A DNA stretch of 64,000 bases from JANQPX01 sp050633905 (GTDB lineage: Bacteria > Pseudomonadota > Alphaproteobacteria > Geminicoccales > Geminicoccaceae): positions 139,969 through 203,968 of the forward strand of contig JBOEHJ010000071.1 of the NCBI GenBank assembly GCA_050633905.1, given 5' to 3'. The notes beneath the pieces are model-generated. The model ran no database searches, had not been told where the DNA came from, and saw only the letters and a list, made by a program, of their open reading frames with translations. This document shows positions 35,684-45,177 of this stretch, piece by piece (positions within the stretch are counted from its first letter, which is position 1; the number at the start of each line of letters is the position of its first letter). Made by a program: the position numbers and the translations under genes.

Positions 35684-36471
35684 CAGCATCCTGCCTGACA
35701 TCGAGGCCATTAGCATCGGGAGGGCGACTACCCAAGGGTTTCACGCTGCATCATGTGGCTTGTCTCGGCAGCACCAATGATCAGGCCAACCAGATGGCCG
35801 AGGAGGGCGCACCGTCAGGCACGATCGTTTTAGCGGACCGCCAGACCAGCGGGCGCGGTCGTCTGGGACGGCATTGGACATCGCCTGCGGGCAATCTTTA
35901 TGCCTCGGTCATCCTTAAGCTGGATTGTCCGCCTCAAGCGAGTGCTGGCCTGTCGCTGCTAACAGCTGTGGCTCTTGGCGAGGCTTTGGTCGAGCTTGGA
36001 CCTGATCATCTCGACCTTGCCCTCAAATGGCCGAACGATCTTTTGATCAAAGGAGCCAAGGTTGCCGGCATATTGCTTGAGAATGCCGCGAATGCAGGTG
36101 GAAGGGAGCCGTTCATTATTATCGGAACGGGGGTGAACATCCGATCCTGCCCGACAAACGCCGATTATCCCACCACTTGCCTTGATCGGGCTGGTTTTCC
36201 CTCCATCTCTCCCATGGAACTGCTGAACGCCTACACCACCAGGCTCGATGTCTGGCTTGGCCGCTGGAAAAGCGAAGGGTTTTCTGTGGTGAGAGAGGCA
36301 TGGCGAAGCAGGGCCTACAAGCTTGGTGGTCCGATCCGCCTCCGCCTGGAGCAGCAGGAGATCGACGGTGTTTTCGTCGACCTCAGTGAAGGAGGAGCCC
36401 TGGTGATTGAGCAAGCCGACGGCCGCCGACGTGAGATCAGCGCCGGTGATGTTGTTTTTCCGGATCGATAA
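35680..36471 (+). CDS. birA: Biotin--[acetyl-CoA-carboxylase] ligase
   Basis: This 263-residue enzyme has the biotinyl-AMP motif SGRGRLGRHWTSPAGNLYAS, LALKWPNDLLIKGAKVAGIL with the catalytic Lys, and a C-terminal SH3-like domain. It lacks the N-terminal helix-turn-helix of Escherichia coli BirA, so it should be a ligase without repressor function. The GTG start overlaps the nuoN stop. The position between nuoN and coaX is familiar in alphaproteobacteria. Confidence 0.92.
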   Translation: MTASCLTSRPLASGGRLPKGFTLHHVACLGSTNDQANQMAEEGAPSGTIVLADRQTSGRGRLGRHWTSPAGNLYASVILKLDCPPQASAGLSLLTAVALGEALVELGPDHLDLALKWPNDLLIKGAKVAGILLENAANAGGREPFIIIGTGVNIRSCPTNADYPTTCLDRAGFPSISPMELLNAYTTRLDVWLGRWKSEGFSVVREAWRSRAYKLGGPIRLRLEQQEIDGVFVDLSEGGALVIEQADGRRREISAGDVVFPDR

Positions 36472-36477
36472 GCTGTT

Positions 36478-37272
36478 GTGAACGATCATCTTCTGCTGGC
36501 CGTCGATGTCGGCAATACCAATACCGTTTTCGCTATCTACAGCGATAAGAAGCCCCTTGGCCAATGGCGGATTTCGACGATCAGGGATCGCACGGGCGAT
36601 GAGTATGCTGCGGCCCTTACCCAGCTCATGACGTTGGGTGGTATAGACCACCGGACGGTCCAGGACGTTGTCATTTCCTCGGTCGTTCCCCAAGCTTTGC
36701 CGGCATTGAAGGGGATGTGCGCCCATGTTTTCGATTGCACGCCGCAAATCGTCGGCGACAATCTGGGTGTTACCGTCGAGATCGCGATCGATAATCCGAG
36801 GGAAGTCGGCGCTGATCGGCTGGTGAATGCGGTTGCGGCCCATAGCCGTTACGGTGGACCGTTGATTGTTGTCGATTTTGGCACCGCAACGACTTTCGAT
36901 GTGGTGGATGGTGATGGTAGATATTGCGGCGGGGTTATTGCAGCCGGGATCAACCTGTCGCTCGAAGCGCTGAACAGAGCGGCTGCCAAGCTACCGCGGG
37001 TGGCTGTTGAGCGTCCCGAGCGGGTGATCGGCGGATCGACCGTGACGGCGATGCAATCAGGGGTCTATTGGGGCTATGTCAGCATGATCGAGGGCATGGT
37101 CCAGAGGATACAAACGGAATTCGGTGCCGAGATGACCGTGGTCGCCACGGGCGGGCTTGGGGGCCTGTTCGCCGATGCGACCGATCGGATCGAGCACTAT
37201 GATCGAGATCTGACCATGGCCGGGCTGGTCGACCTATTTTATGCCGGGCGAATGTTGCAGTCTAATCGATGA
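36478..37272 (+). CDS. coaX: Type III pantothenate kinase
   Basis: This 264-residue ASKHA-fold enzyme catalyses the first step of coenzyme A synthesis. It starts with LLLAVDVGNTNTVFAIYSD (phosphate loop), then has NPREVGADRLVNAVAAHSRY, VVDFGTATTFDVV and VATGGLGGLF. The start is GTG, 6 bp after the birA stop. Confidence 0.95.
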   Translation: MNDHLLLAVDVGNTNTVFAIYSDKKPLGQWRISTIRDRTGDEYAAALTQLMTLGGIDHRTVQDVVISSVVPQALPALKGMCAHVFDCTPQIVGDNLGVTVEIAIDNPREVGADRLVNAVAAHSRYGGPLIVVDFGTATTFDVVDGDGRYCGGVIAAGINLSLEALNRAAAKLPRVAVERPERVIGGSTVTAMQSGVYWGYVSMIEGMVQRIQTEFGAEMTVVATGGLGGLFADATDRIEHYDRDLTMAGLVDLFYAGRMLQSNR

Positions 37273-37285
37273 GAACGGGGAGTTG

Positions 37286-38980
37286 ATGGATCAAGAGTTA
37301 GTGTTTGTGCCGCTTGGCGGCGCTGGAGAGATCGGGCTCAATCTCAATCTTTACGGATTGGATGGGCAATGGATGATGGTCGATCTCGGTATCAGCTTTG
37401 CTGATGAGGCGCTGCCCGGTGCTGAGATCGTTCTGCCGGAGCCCGGCTTTATCGAGGCCCAGGCCGATGACCTGAAAGGGCTGGTGCTCACCCATGCTCA
37501 TGAGGATCATTTCGGTGCGGTGCCGCATCTTTGGCGCCGGCTGCGCTGTCCCATTTATTGCACGGCGTTTACCGCTGGCGTGCTTCGTCGCAAGCTCGAT
37601 GAAAGCGACCTAAGAGCAAGTGAGGTGCCGATACATGTGAAGGAGCCAGGCGAGCGCTTCAGCGTGGGGCCGTTTGATTGCAGCCTGATCCACATGACCC
37701 ACTCCATCCCGGAAGCCAATGCGGTGGCGATCAGAACGCCTCTCGGCAATGTGCTGCATACCGGCGATTGGAAGCTCGATCCTGCACCCATGCTTGGCGA
37801 GGCCACCGCCATCGACGACCTCACGGCGTTCGGCAAGGACGGGGTGCTCGCCATGGTGGCCGATAGCACCAATGTGCTGACGCCTGGGACCTCAGGCTCG
37901 GAAGCGGCGGTGCGCGACAGCATGATGGAGCTGGTCGCAAAGCTGCCCAACCGGGTCGTGATCACCACCTTTGCCTCCAATGTGGCGAGGTTGGAGACGG
38001 CAATCAAAGTTGGTGCTGCCGCCGGGCGGCAGGTTTGCGCCGTTGGCCGGTCAATAAAACGGATGCTCCAGGTGGCGGGCGAGCTTGGTTATATGAAGGA
38101 CCTGCCGCCGCTGCTTGACGAGAAGACCGCAGCGAAACTGCCGCGGGACGAGGTTCTTTGGGTCGCGACCGGTTGCCAGGGTGAGCAGCGCGCAGCAATG
38201 GCCAGGATCGCTTATGGTCACCATCCCAGCGTCAAGCTCGAAGCCGGCGATACGGTGATCTTCTCCTCCAAGATCATTCCGGGCAATGAGCGCACTTTGT
38301 ACAATCTGCATAACAGCCTTGTCGGCCACGGTATCGAGGTGATCACTGAAGAGGATCACTTCGTCCATGTGACTGGCCATCCCTGCCGGGATGAAATCGA
38401 ACAGATGTATCGCTGGATCAAGCCCAAGATTGCGGTGCCGGTACATGGTGAAGCGCGTCATCTCCATGAGCACGCTGCTTTTGCACGGCAACTTGGCGTG
38501 GCCGAAACGGTGGATGTCAGGAATGGCGATATGGTTCGTTTAGCACCTGGTGAGGCTGTCATCATTGATGAGGTCCCGACCGGACGCCTGGTTCTCGAAA
38601 ATGACGAGCTGATCCAGGCGGGCGACGATCTCTACCGCACCCGACGGCGCCTCAGTAGCCATGGCACGATCATGGTTGGCGTGGTGCTCGATCAGGCCGG
38701 TAGCCTCTTGGCAACCCCCAAGCTTTCGGCATTTGGGGCGGTGGACCTGCAGCGCGAGAACGGTTTGGCTGATCAAGTGCGTGGCGATATTGAGGAGGCG
38801 ATTGAGGACCTGGACGATCAGGATGCGACGAACGATGACCGGATCCGCGATACGGTGCGCTCTGCGACGCGCCGCTCCTTCAGTTTGATCCGTCACAGGC
38901 GACCGATCATTGAGGTGCAGATCACCAGGCTGGATCCAAGAGCCCTGGAGGGGTTGCTCGGTCAGGAAGTTGCCTCTTGA
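37286..38980 (+). CDS. rnj: Ribonuclease J
   Basis: This 564-residue metallo-beta-lactamase/beta-CASP RNase starts FVPLGGAGEIGLNLNLYGLD, has the zinc motif LTHAHEDHFGAVPHLWRRL, a second metal residue in HTGDWKLDP, and the late HVTGHPCRDEIEQMYRWIKP and PVHGEARHL typical of RNase J. It processes and degrades RNA with 5'-exonuclease and endonuclease activity. ATG 37286 follows GGGGAG, so the earlier in-frame start at 37241 is unlikely. Confidence 0.95.
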   Translation: MDQELVFVPLGGAGEIGLNLNLYGLDGQWMMVDLGISFADEALPGAEIVLPEPGFIEAQADDLKGLVLTHAHEDHFGAVPHLWRRLRCPIYCTAFTAGVLRRKLDESDLRASEVPIHVKEPGERFSVGPFDCSLIHMTHSIPEANAVAIRTPLGNVLHTGDWKLDPAPMLGEATAIDDLTAFGKDGVLAMVADSTNVLTPGTSGSEAAVRDSMMELVAKLPNRVVITTFASNVARLETAIKVGAAAGRQVCAVGRSIKRMLQVAGELGYMKDLPPLLDEKTAAKLPRDEVLWVATGCQGEQRAAMARIAYGHHPSVKLEAGDTVIFSSKIIPGNERTLYNLHNSLVGHGIEVITEEDHFVHVTGHPCRDEIEQMYRWIKPKIAVPVHGEARHLHEHAAFARQLGVAETVDVRNGDMVRLAPGEAVIIDEVPTGRLVLENDELIQAGDDLYRTRRRLSSHGTIMVGVVLDQAGSLLATPKLSAFGAVDLQRENGLADQVRGDIEEAIEDLDDQDATNDDRIRDTVRSATRRSFSLIRHRRPIIEVQITRLDPRALEGLLGQEVAS

Positions 38981-39381
38981 TCGGTCGGCTGAACCATGTA
39001 GCGATCGCCGTGCCTGACTTGGAGCAGGCCGTTATCCAATATCGTGACGTACTGGGGGCGACGGTCTCGGAGGCTGTCGACCAGATCGACCATGGCGTGA
39101 CCACGGTGTTCATCGAGCTGCCCAATACCAAGATCGAGCTGCTCTACCCGCTTGGTGATAACTCGCCGATCCTGGGATTTCTGGAGAAGAATGGCGCTGG
39201 CGGCATTCACCATCTTTGTTATGAGGTCGAGGACATCATGGCGGCGAGGGATCGTCTGGTCGAGGCTGGTGCTCGCGTTCTGGGCGATGGTGAACCCAAG
39301 ATCGGCGCTCATGGCAAGCCTGTGCTGTTTCTTCATCCTAAAGATTTCAGCGGCACTCTCGTGGAACTGGAGCAGGCTTAA
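38977..39381 (+). CDS. mce: Methylmalonyl-CoA epimerase
   Basis: This 134-residue vicinal-oxygen-chelate protein has two beta-alpha-beta modules. It shows metal ligands in LNHVAIAVPDLEQAV and GIHHLCYEVEDI, Glu residues in TKIELLYPLG and FSGTLVELEQ, and FLHPKDFSG, all typical of methylmalonyl-CoA epimerase. It interconverts (S)- and (R)-methylmalonyl-CoA in propionate metabolism. The TTG start overlaps the rnj stop (TTGA). Confidence 0.93.
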   Translation: MIGRLNHVAIAVPDLEQAVIQYRDVLGATVSEAVDQIDHGVTTVFIELPNTKIELLYPLGDNSPILGFLEKNGAGGIHHLCYEVEDIMAARDRLVEAGARVLGDGEPKIGAHGKPVLFLHPKDFSGTLVELEQA

Positions 39382-39547
39382 AAGCTCGCCTGGAATGCTT
39401 TGGAATGAATTTTGTTGACTTGTAGTGGTCGCAATCGGGTGATGACGAGGCCTATGGTTGATGCAGCAGACACCGCTTTTTACGGTTGTTTGGGGATAAG
39501 GCCATGACATTGCTCGATAACGTTGTGGCTGGGCGCCGGGGTGCATC

Positions 39548-39784
39548 ATGAGTATTTTCACGACGGCGTTGACCTTTGTCATCATCTGGTGGCTGGTGCT
39601 GTTCATGGTGTTGCCGTTTGGTGCGGCACCGTCCGAGGAAGTTCAACACGGCCATGCGAGTAGCGCGCCGGCAAAGCCTCGGATGTTGATCAAACTCTTG
39701 ATCACAACCTTAATAGCAGTTTGCCTGACCGCTTTGGCCATTTGGTTTCTTGATGCCGGGTTGATCGAGATCAGACCGAAATAG
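39548..39784 (+). CDS. DUF1467 family small membrane protein
   Basis: This 78-residue protein has two hydrophobic helices (residues 5-25 and 47-69). The first ends in WWLVLFMVLPFGA, the hallmark of the alphaproteobacterial DUF1467 family. Its function is unknown. It commonly lies between mce and proS, as here. Confidence 0.88.
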   Translation: MSIFTTALTFVIIWWLVLFMVLPFGAAPSEEVQHGHASSAPAKPRMLIKLLITTLIAVCLTALAIWFLDAGLIEIRPK

Positions 39785-40197
39785 TGACGTCAGCACCACT
39801 TTAATCCAATTCATTGAATATCGTTTGGGTTGAAAATTCTTCACCGATAAGGCGAGGCGGCATGTTGCTGATTAGAATCGACTTAACTAACTGAAAAATA
39901 TAAAAAGATAACATCTTTCAAGCCCTGAAGGACGAGATCAGGTCGTCAGCTCTGTCGACGGAGTGGACATAGCGGTTTCGTATGAGACGAAACGTAAAAT
40001 AATTAAACACTCTTTCTGACGTCATGTGTAAAAAAAACCGACAATGATCAAAAAACACTAACGATTGCGCCAATATATCATTCTATGTAGAAATTAACTG
40101 TAAGAAAAAGAAATATAATTAAAATTTAAGGAAAAATTATATTCAATGTAGATGTAAAAATAGTTCACCGAATACTTGTTTTAACGTTATTTTTCTC

Positions 40198-40226
40198 TTG
40201 CCAGTTTGGAAATATCTCGCCATATT
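40198..40226 (+). promoter_or_regulatory. Promoter of the small RNA candidate
   Basis: CTTGCCA (-35 TTGCCA, 40198-40203) and CATATT (40221-40226) are separated by 17 nt. Initiation would fall on the G-rich run around 40231-40233, where the first hairpin begins. Confidence 0.5.
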
Positions 40227-40230
40227 GAGG

Positions 40231-40325
40231 GGGTGTTCATGGGATGTTTCCCCTGTGACACCCGACTTGAGGCGTTTCCTCCCTACCTTAGCCGCGTCAG
40301 TTCGCTGACGCGGCTACTTTTTTGG
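40231..40325 (+). ncRNA. Candidate trans-acting small RNA with anti-Shine-Dalgarno motif
   Basis: About 95 nt fold into three elements. The first is an imperfect hairpin with arms GGGTGT and ACACCC, extended by GGGA/TCCC. The second is a small loop, GAGG-CGTTT-CCTC, in the segment GGCGTTTCCTCCCTACC, which exposes a ribosome-binding-site-like complement. The third is a strong intrinsic terminator. This plan (CCUCC loop plus terminator, AT-rich upstream region) recalls the alphaproteobacterial alpha-r14 family of sRNAs that base-pair with mRNA start regions. The assignment to that family is from memory of its architecture, not from an alignment. Confidence 0.55.
40290..40323 (+). terminator. 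Intrinsic terminator with UUCG tetraloop
   Basis: AGCCGCGTCAG (40290-40300), TTCG, and CTGACGCGGCT (40305-40315) form a perfect 11-bp stem closed by a UUCG loop, followed by ACTTTTTT. This is the strongest terminator in the window. Confidence 0.9.
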
Positions 40326-40653
40326 GGAAACGCGATAAGAAAAAATAACGTCAAAACAACGGCCTAAGTCTTTTTTCGCTGTCGACCGCCTGAGAATAGA
40401 CCGGTGCTTCAAGTCGCCATGAGAACCATCTAGCCTTTCACAAGGCTTGGTCAGATTATCAACCATAGAGTTTTATATTTCGTCGTCGAGTGAGGTCAGT
40501 AACCTGCGTCGACCCCAAGACGATATGACAAAGATGGTGGGCAGATCGTCTTTGCACGAACGGGCCGATTGTCAGAACTGGCCGATGCTCCTAGATTAGC
40601 GCCGCTTTCCCAGGTTCATTGTTGGCCGTCTCTCCATTCCGGGCCCAGATCAT

Positions 40654-41943
40654 ATGCGCTTATCACGTTGCTTCTTGCCTCTTCTGAAGGAAACGCCTTC
40701 GGAGGCCCAGATTATTTCCCATCAGCTCATGCTGCGCGCTGCCATGATCCGGCAAAGCTCAGCCGGCATCTATAGTTGGCTGCCGCTCGGCCTCAAGGTG
40801 CTGCGTAAGGTCGAGCAGATCGTGCGCGAGGAAATGGACGCCGCCGGCTGCCAGGAAGTCCTGATGCCTTCGATCCAGCCAGCCGAGATCTGGCAGGAGA
40901 GTGGTCGTTATGAGGATTATGGTCGAGAGATGTTGCGCATCACTGACCGCCATGACCGCCAGATGCTCTACGGCCCCACTCATGAAGAGGTCATCACCGA
41001 CATCTTTCGGCGCAGCATCAAGAGCTATAAGGATCTGCCGCAGAACCTCTATCAGATCCAGTGGAAGTTTCGAGATGAGGTCAGACCACGCTTCGGCGTC
41101 ATGCGTGGACGGGAGTTCCTGATGAAGGACAACTACTCCTTCGATCTTGACCGCGACGGTGCGATCAAATCCTACAACACGATGTTCCTGGCCTATCTCA
41201 AGACCTTTAAGCGCATGGGGCTGACCGCGATCCCGATGCGGGCGGAGACAGGGCCGATAGGTGGCGATCTTAGCCATGAATTCCAGGTCCTGGCTGACAC
41301 CGGCGAGAGCGCCGCTTATTACGATGCCGCGTTCGAGGATATCGATTTCTTGTCAGGCGATCTCGATATTGATCATCTGATGTCGCTCTACGCAGCGACG
41401 GATGATCAGCATGATCCGGCGAATTGTCCTGTGGCGGGAGATCGCCTCCGTTCCGGGCGCGGAATCGAGATTGGCCATATCTTTTTCTTCGGCACCAAAT
41501 ACTCGGACACAATGGGAGCTAAGGTAATGGGCCCCGATGGTGGCGAGGTGGCCGTGCAGATGGGCAGCTACGGGATCGGCGTGTCACGGTTGGTCGGCGC
41601 GTTGATCGAAGCGTTTCATGATGACGCCGGCATCATCTGGCCGGAAGCGGTCGCTCCCTATGATCTCGGGCTGATCAATCTTCGCCCAGGCGATGAGGCT
41701 TGCGATGGGGTGGTGGCAGATCTTGAGGCGAAGCTGCGGCGTGCTGGTCGTGACGTTCTCATTGATGATCGCGACGATCGACCTGGTGCTAAGTTCGCCG
41801 CGATGGATTTGATCGGGCTACCCTGGCAGGCGGTCATCGGACCACGCGGTGTGAAGAATAACGTCGTGGAGCTCAAACATCGGGCGACCGGCGAAAAGAC
41901 CGAGCTATCGCCTGATGCCTTGCTGCAGCGGATGGCCGGCTGA
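40654..41943 (+). CDS. proS: Prolyl-tRNA synthetase, short form without editing insertion
   Basis: This 429-residue class II synthetase has class II motifs in LPLGLKVLRKVEQIVREEMD, the TEE/HEE-type loop GPTHEEVITDIF, and QIQWKFRDEVRPRFGVMRGR. Motif 3 lies in GSYGIGVSRLVGALIE, and the C-terminal anticodon-binding domain follows. The YbaK-like insertion of about 180 residues found in Escherichia coli ProRS is absent; this short form is common in alphaproteobacteria, where separate editing proteins can act. Its TGA overlaps the lolC ATG. Confidence 0.95.
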   Translation: MRLSRCFLPLLKETPSEAQIISHQLMLRAAMIRQSSAGIYSWLPLGLKVLRKVEQIVREEMDAAGCQEVLMPSIQPAEIWQESGRYEDYGREMLRITDRHDRQMLYGPTHEEVITDIFRRSIKSYKDLPQNLYQIQWKFRDEVRPRFGVMRGREFLMKDNYSFDLDRDGAIKSYNTMFLAYLKTFKRMGLTAIPMRAETGPIGGDLSHEFQVLADTGESAAYYDAAFEDIDFLSGDLDIDHLMSLYAATDDQHDPANCPVAGDRLRSGRGIEIGHIFFFGTKYSDTMGAKVMGPDGGEVAVQMGSYGIGVSRLVGALIEAFHDDAGIIWPEAVAPYDLGLINLRPGDEACDGVVADLEAKLRRAGRDVLIDDRDDRPGAKFAAMDLIGLPWQAVIGPRGVKNNVVELKHRATGEKTELSPDALLQRMAG

Positions 41944-43184
41944 TGTTTGGATCGGTCGAACGCTGGGTCGCTGGACGGTATCTTCGGCCGAGGCGGGAGG
42001 AGGGGTTTATTTCGGTGATCGCCCTCTTTTCCCTTATGGGGATCATGCTGGGTGTCGGTACCTTGATCGTAGTGCTCGCCGTGATGAGCGGTTATCGCGC
42101 CGAAATCATGGGCGTGCTCCAAGGCGTGGGTGGCCATTTCGTGGTGCGCGCGGGGCCGCAGGGTATCAACGAATTCGATGAGCTGACGGCAAGGCTCCGA
42201 GCCCTCGGCGACATCGAGAGCGTCACGCCGATGATCGAAGGCCAGGTGATGGCGACAGCCAATGGCGTTGCTTCGGGTGCCGTCGTGCGTGGCGTACGCC
42301 AACCGGATCTGCAAAATCAAAAACTCCTGCCACGCAGCATCGTCGCTGGTGATATCGAGGCGATCAGTGACCAGCGTATCGCCATCGGGACCCGCATGGC
42401 GCTGCGCATGGGGGTGGGCGTCGGCGACAAGGTCACACTGATCTCGCCCCAAGGCAATGCGACTGCCTTCGGTACCGTGCCGCGCATGAAGGCTTATGAG
42501 ATCGGCGCGTTGTTCGAAGTTGGCATGTTCGACTACGACAATACATTCGTGCTGATGGCAATGGCGGACGCGCAGATCTATTTTTTGCTCGAGGACAAGG
42601 CGAGCCTGATCGAGATCATGGTGGATAGCCCCGATAGTGTTGCTGGCTATCGCACCGAGATCGAACCGCTCGTTGCTGGCGTCGGCAGCCTCGTCGACTG
42701 GCAGCAGATGAACAACCAGTTCTTCAATGCACTCAAGGTCGAGCGTAATGTGCTCTTTTTGATCCTCAGCCTGATCATCATGGTCGCTGCCTTCAACATC
42801 ATTTCCGGGATGATCATGCTGGTGAAGGAGAAGGGCCGCGATATCGCGATCTTGCGCACGGTGGGTGCAACCCGGGGCACGATCATGCGCATCTTTTTTA
42901 TGAGCGGTGCTGCGATCGGCGTGACCGGCACGCTGCTCGGCTTCATCCTAGGTATCTTGTTCGCCAAGAATATTGAAACGATCCAAGGTTGGATCGAGAC
43001 GGTCACCGGCAATGAGTTATTTGCTGCCGAGGTCTATTTTCTTAGCAACCTGCCGACGCGGATCGAAACATCGGATGTCTTGAGCGTTGTCGGTATGGGC
43101 CTCGTGCTGTCGCTCTTGGCAACGCTCTATCCAGCCTGGCGCGCTGCCAATCTCGATCCGGTCGAAGCACTCCGCTATGAATGA
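41943..43184 (+). CDS. lolC: Lipoprotein-releasing ABC transporter permease LolC/LolE
   Basis: This 413-residue inner-membrane protein has one N-terminal helix (FISVIALFSLMGIMLGVGTL), a large periplasmic domain, then three helices with NIISGMIMLVKEKGRDIAIL and the ending YPAWRAANLDPVEALRYE. It belongs to the MacB/FtsX fold and moves lipoproteins from the inner membrane to LolA. Only one permease gene precedes lolD, so this LolC/E hybrid type probably acts as a homodimer. Confidence 0.93.
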   Translation: MFGSVERWVAGRYLRPRREEGFISVIALFSLMGIMLGVGTLIVVLAVMSGYRAEIMGVLQGVGGHFVVRAGPQGINEFDELTARLRALGDIESVTPMIEGQVMATANGVASGAVVRGVRQPDLQNQKLLPRSIVAGDIEAISDQRIAIGTRMALRMGVGVGDKVTLISPQGNATAFGTVPRMKAYEIGALFEVGMFDYDNTFVLMAMADAQIYFLLEDKASLIEIMVDSPDSVAGYRTEIEPLVAGVGSLVDWQQMNNQFFNALKVERNVLFLILSLIIMVAAFNIISGMIMLVKEKGRDIAILRTVGATRGTIMRIFFMSGAAIGVTGTLLGFILGILFAKNIETIQGWIETVTGNELFAAEVYFLSNLPTRIETSDVLSVVGMGLVLSLLATLYPAWRAANLDPVEALRYE

Positions 43185-43974
43185 TTCTCTTTTGGATGGC
43201 TCAATGCGCGGGAATGAAACCATGTCCACCAAAGCGGCATTGGCCGAACCGGATGATCGTGCCTCGACTTCTTCCGACCAGATCAACCCGGTGCCGGCGG
43301 CTCTGGCGCTCCGCTTGGCCAACGTCAACCGACGCTTTCATCAGGGCGAAGTGACCCTCGACGTCTTGCGTGGTGTCAATCTAGACGTGCCGGTTGGTGA
43401 GGTTCGCGCTTTGGTCGGGCCATCGGGTTCGGGCAAGTCGACCCTTCTACAGATCGCCGGCTTGCTAGAGCATCCTGATAGCGGTGATGTGGTGCTGGCA
43501 GGTGAGAGCTGCGCCAAACTTTCCGATGGGGCACGCACCAAAATGCGCCGGGAAAAGCTTGGTTTTGTCTATCAGTTCCATCATCTCTTGCCGGAATTCA
43601 ACGCCCTTGAAAATGTCGTGCTGCCCCAGATGCTAGCCGGCAAGGGAAGGGCGGAAGCAGCGGAACGCGCTCATCATCTGTTGTCATCACTCGGTGTTGC
43701 CGAGCGCGCCAGCCATCGCCCAGCGAGGCTCAGTGGTGGCGAGCAGCAGCGGGTCGCGATCGCGCGCGCCATGGCTAACGGCCCAGCTGTGATGCTCGCG
43801 GACGAACCCACGGGCAATCTCGACGAGGAAACAGCGGATGTTGTTTTTAATACGCTGACGCAAACAATTCGAAGCGAAGGGAGCGCCTTGCTCGTGGCAA
43901 CCCATAATCCTGAGCTTGCAAGCCGGACTGATGGAATCGCCAGATTGCATAACGGCCAGATCGAGTGGGACTAA
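43177..43974 (+). CDS. lolD: Lipoprotein-releasing ABC transporter ATPase LolD
   Basis: The ATPase domain has Walker A GPSGSGKSTLLQIAG, a Q-loop in FVYQFHHLLPEFNALENV (the YQFHHLLPEF text is typical of LolD), signature LSGGEQQRVAIARA, Walker B AVMLADEPTGNLD and H-loop VATHN. ATG 43177 overlaps the lolC end by eight bases; ATG 43222 is an alternative that would drop a poorly conserved leader of 15 residues. Confidence 0.93.
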   Translation: MNDSLLDGSMRGNETMSTKAALAEPDDRASTSSDQINPVPAALALRLANVNRRFHQGEVTLDVLRGVNLDVPVGEVRALVGPSGSGKSTLLQIAGLLEHPDSGDVVLAGESCAKLSDGARTKMRREKLGFVYQFHHLLPEFNALENVVLPQMLAGKGRAEAAERAHHLLSSLGVAERASHRPARLSGGEQQRVAIARAMANGPAVMLADEPTGNLDEETADVVFNTLTQTIRSEGSALLVATHNPELASRTDGIARLHNGQIEWD

Positions 43975-44054
43975 AGCACTAAGCCTGAACCGAGACGGCT
44001 CTGACGTCACTCTTTAGTGTTGCAGCGTTCGAAGCGGCGAACCTGGTGGCCCGG

Positions 44055-44981
44055 CTAAAGGGTTTTGTGGGGAATGATCCGATGGATCACATTGCCGTTT
44101 CGTAGCTCGCTCATCTCCGGATACCACATGCTGTCATGGGGCGCTGCGAAGATTTTCTTGAGCAGGTCTGGCTTCACTCCTCGGGACCGATAAAAGGCAC
44201 GGTCTTTTTCCTGCTCGGCATGGGGATCGATGAAAGGATGGATCGCTAAGATACGGTATTGATGGAAGCCGAGGCGTCCCTGTTCGCCTAGATGACGGGT
44301 TGTGCCCGCGATGAAAGCGGTGGTGCAGGCTGATTGACAGATATCGAAGACGTAGGTCGATAGGGCATGTTCGTCGATCAGCTTGGCGACACCACGCGCT
44401 TCATAAATGCGACCACCGTCGCTATCTAGCACGATCCCTTCGATCGTTGTTTCCCGATCCAGGAGTGCCTTCAGGTCGCGTGTCAGACCGATATCGAACA
44501 AGCCGTTGATACGGATGAGTGATTGATCACTGAGAACATGGATCTCGTAATCCGGGATGCGTGCGGCGACATCGATGATCGCTTTTTCGACACTGGTCTT
44601 TTGTGGCGGGGCAAAGATGCTTTGCAGCGTGGTCGACATGGTGACCAGGCAGGCGATGGCACTGACCGCGACGGCACCTTGGGCTGCCGTGACGATGGCC
44701 GTATCGCTGCTCCCTTTGAGATACCGGTTGCAGGCGCGGAGCAGGCCTATCACCTGCCAAGGATAGATGATGAGATGGCCAATGATCAGATAAATGATCG
44801 CGACCGCGAGCGAAAGCCAGGAACGATCCGGTGTTGACGGCCGGATGATGGGTTCGATCAGGTTGATGGCCGAAAAGAGCAGCGCAAAATTGATCCAGAA
44901 CGACCACGCCAAAGCCTGCCGTCCGAACCAATGCGCCCGAAGGTAGTTCATCAACAAGCGGTCTTCCTTGTTGCCTGTCAT
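44055..44981 (-). CDS. Membrane protein with ClpP-like (SppA-type) serine protease domain
   Basis: This protein of about 308 residues has four hydrophobic helices in the first half, then a ClpP/crotonase-like domain. It includes IEGIVLDSDGGRIYEARGVA (oxyanion glycines), DICQSACTTAFIAG with the presumed nucleophilic Ser, and GRLGFHQY with the presumed His, the pattern seen in the COG3904-type periplasmic proteins. A catalytic acid is not certain. ATG 44981 is used; the frame extends to 45029. It is divergent from a membrane protein of unknown function. Its role in membrane or envelope proteolysis is inferred. Confidence 0.75.
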   Translation of the reverse strand: MTGNKEDRLLMNYLRAHWFGRQALAWSFWINFALLFSAINLIEPIIRPSTPDRSWLSLAVAIIYLIIGHLIIYPWQVIGLLRACNRYLKGSSDTAIVTAAQGAVAVSAIACLVTMSTTLQSIFAPPQKTSVEKAIIDVAARIPDYEIHVLSDQSLIRINGLFDIGLTRDLKALLDRETTIEGIVLDSDGGRIYEARGVAKLIDEHALSTYVFDICQSACTTAFIAGTTRHLGEQGRLGFHQYRILAIHPFIDPHAEQEKDRAFYRSRGVKPDLLKKIFAAPHDSMWYPEMSELRNGNVIHRIIPHKTL

Positions 44982-45177
44982 CGTCCCCGATCTTGCACGG
45001 GTTGAGCGGGATGGGCAACGCTGCCGCAAGGGCGCAACGTTCCGACGAAGCGCCTGGCCGGCAGGACCGGTCCTTTGCCGCGACGTCCTTTGCTTCCTTG
45101 ATATTTGTCGATCCCGCGGGTTCAGCGTAAAGTTTGACTAGGCAAGGGGGGTGGCACAAAAAGGGGGAGGCGGTCTC

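Larger units (their letters stand above)
39785..40653. other. AT-rich spacer containing a probable small RNA
   Basis: The stretch about 39830-40200 is strikingly AT-rich for this genome and has no coding frame. It includes a perfect hairpin AAAGAT-AAC-ATCTTT (39904-39918). A compact small-RNA-like unit follows (40221-40325). The rest up to proS (40330-40650) shows no convincing gene. Confidence 0.5.

Noticed and set aside
40654..41943. ProS as truncated, because it is only 429 residues
   Set aside because: Both class II core and anticodon domain are complete; the short form without an editing insertion is normal in alphaproteobacteria.
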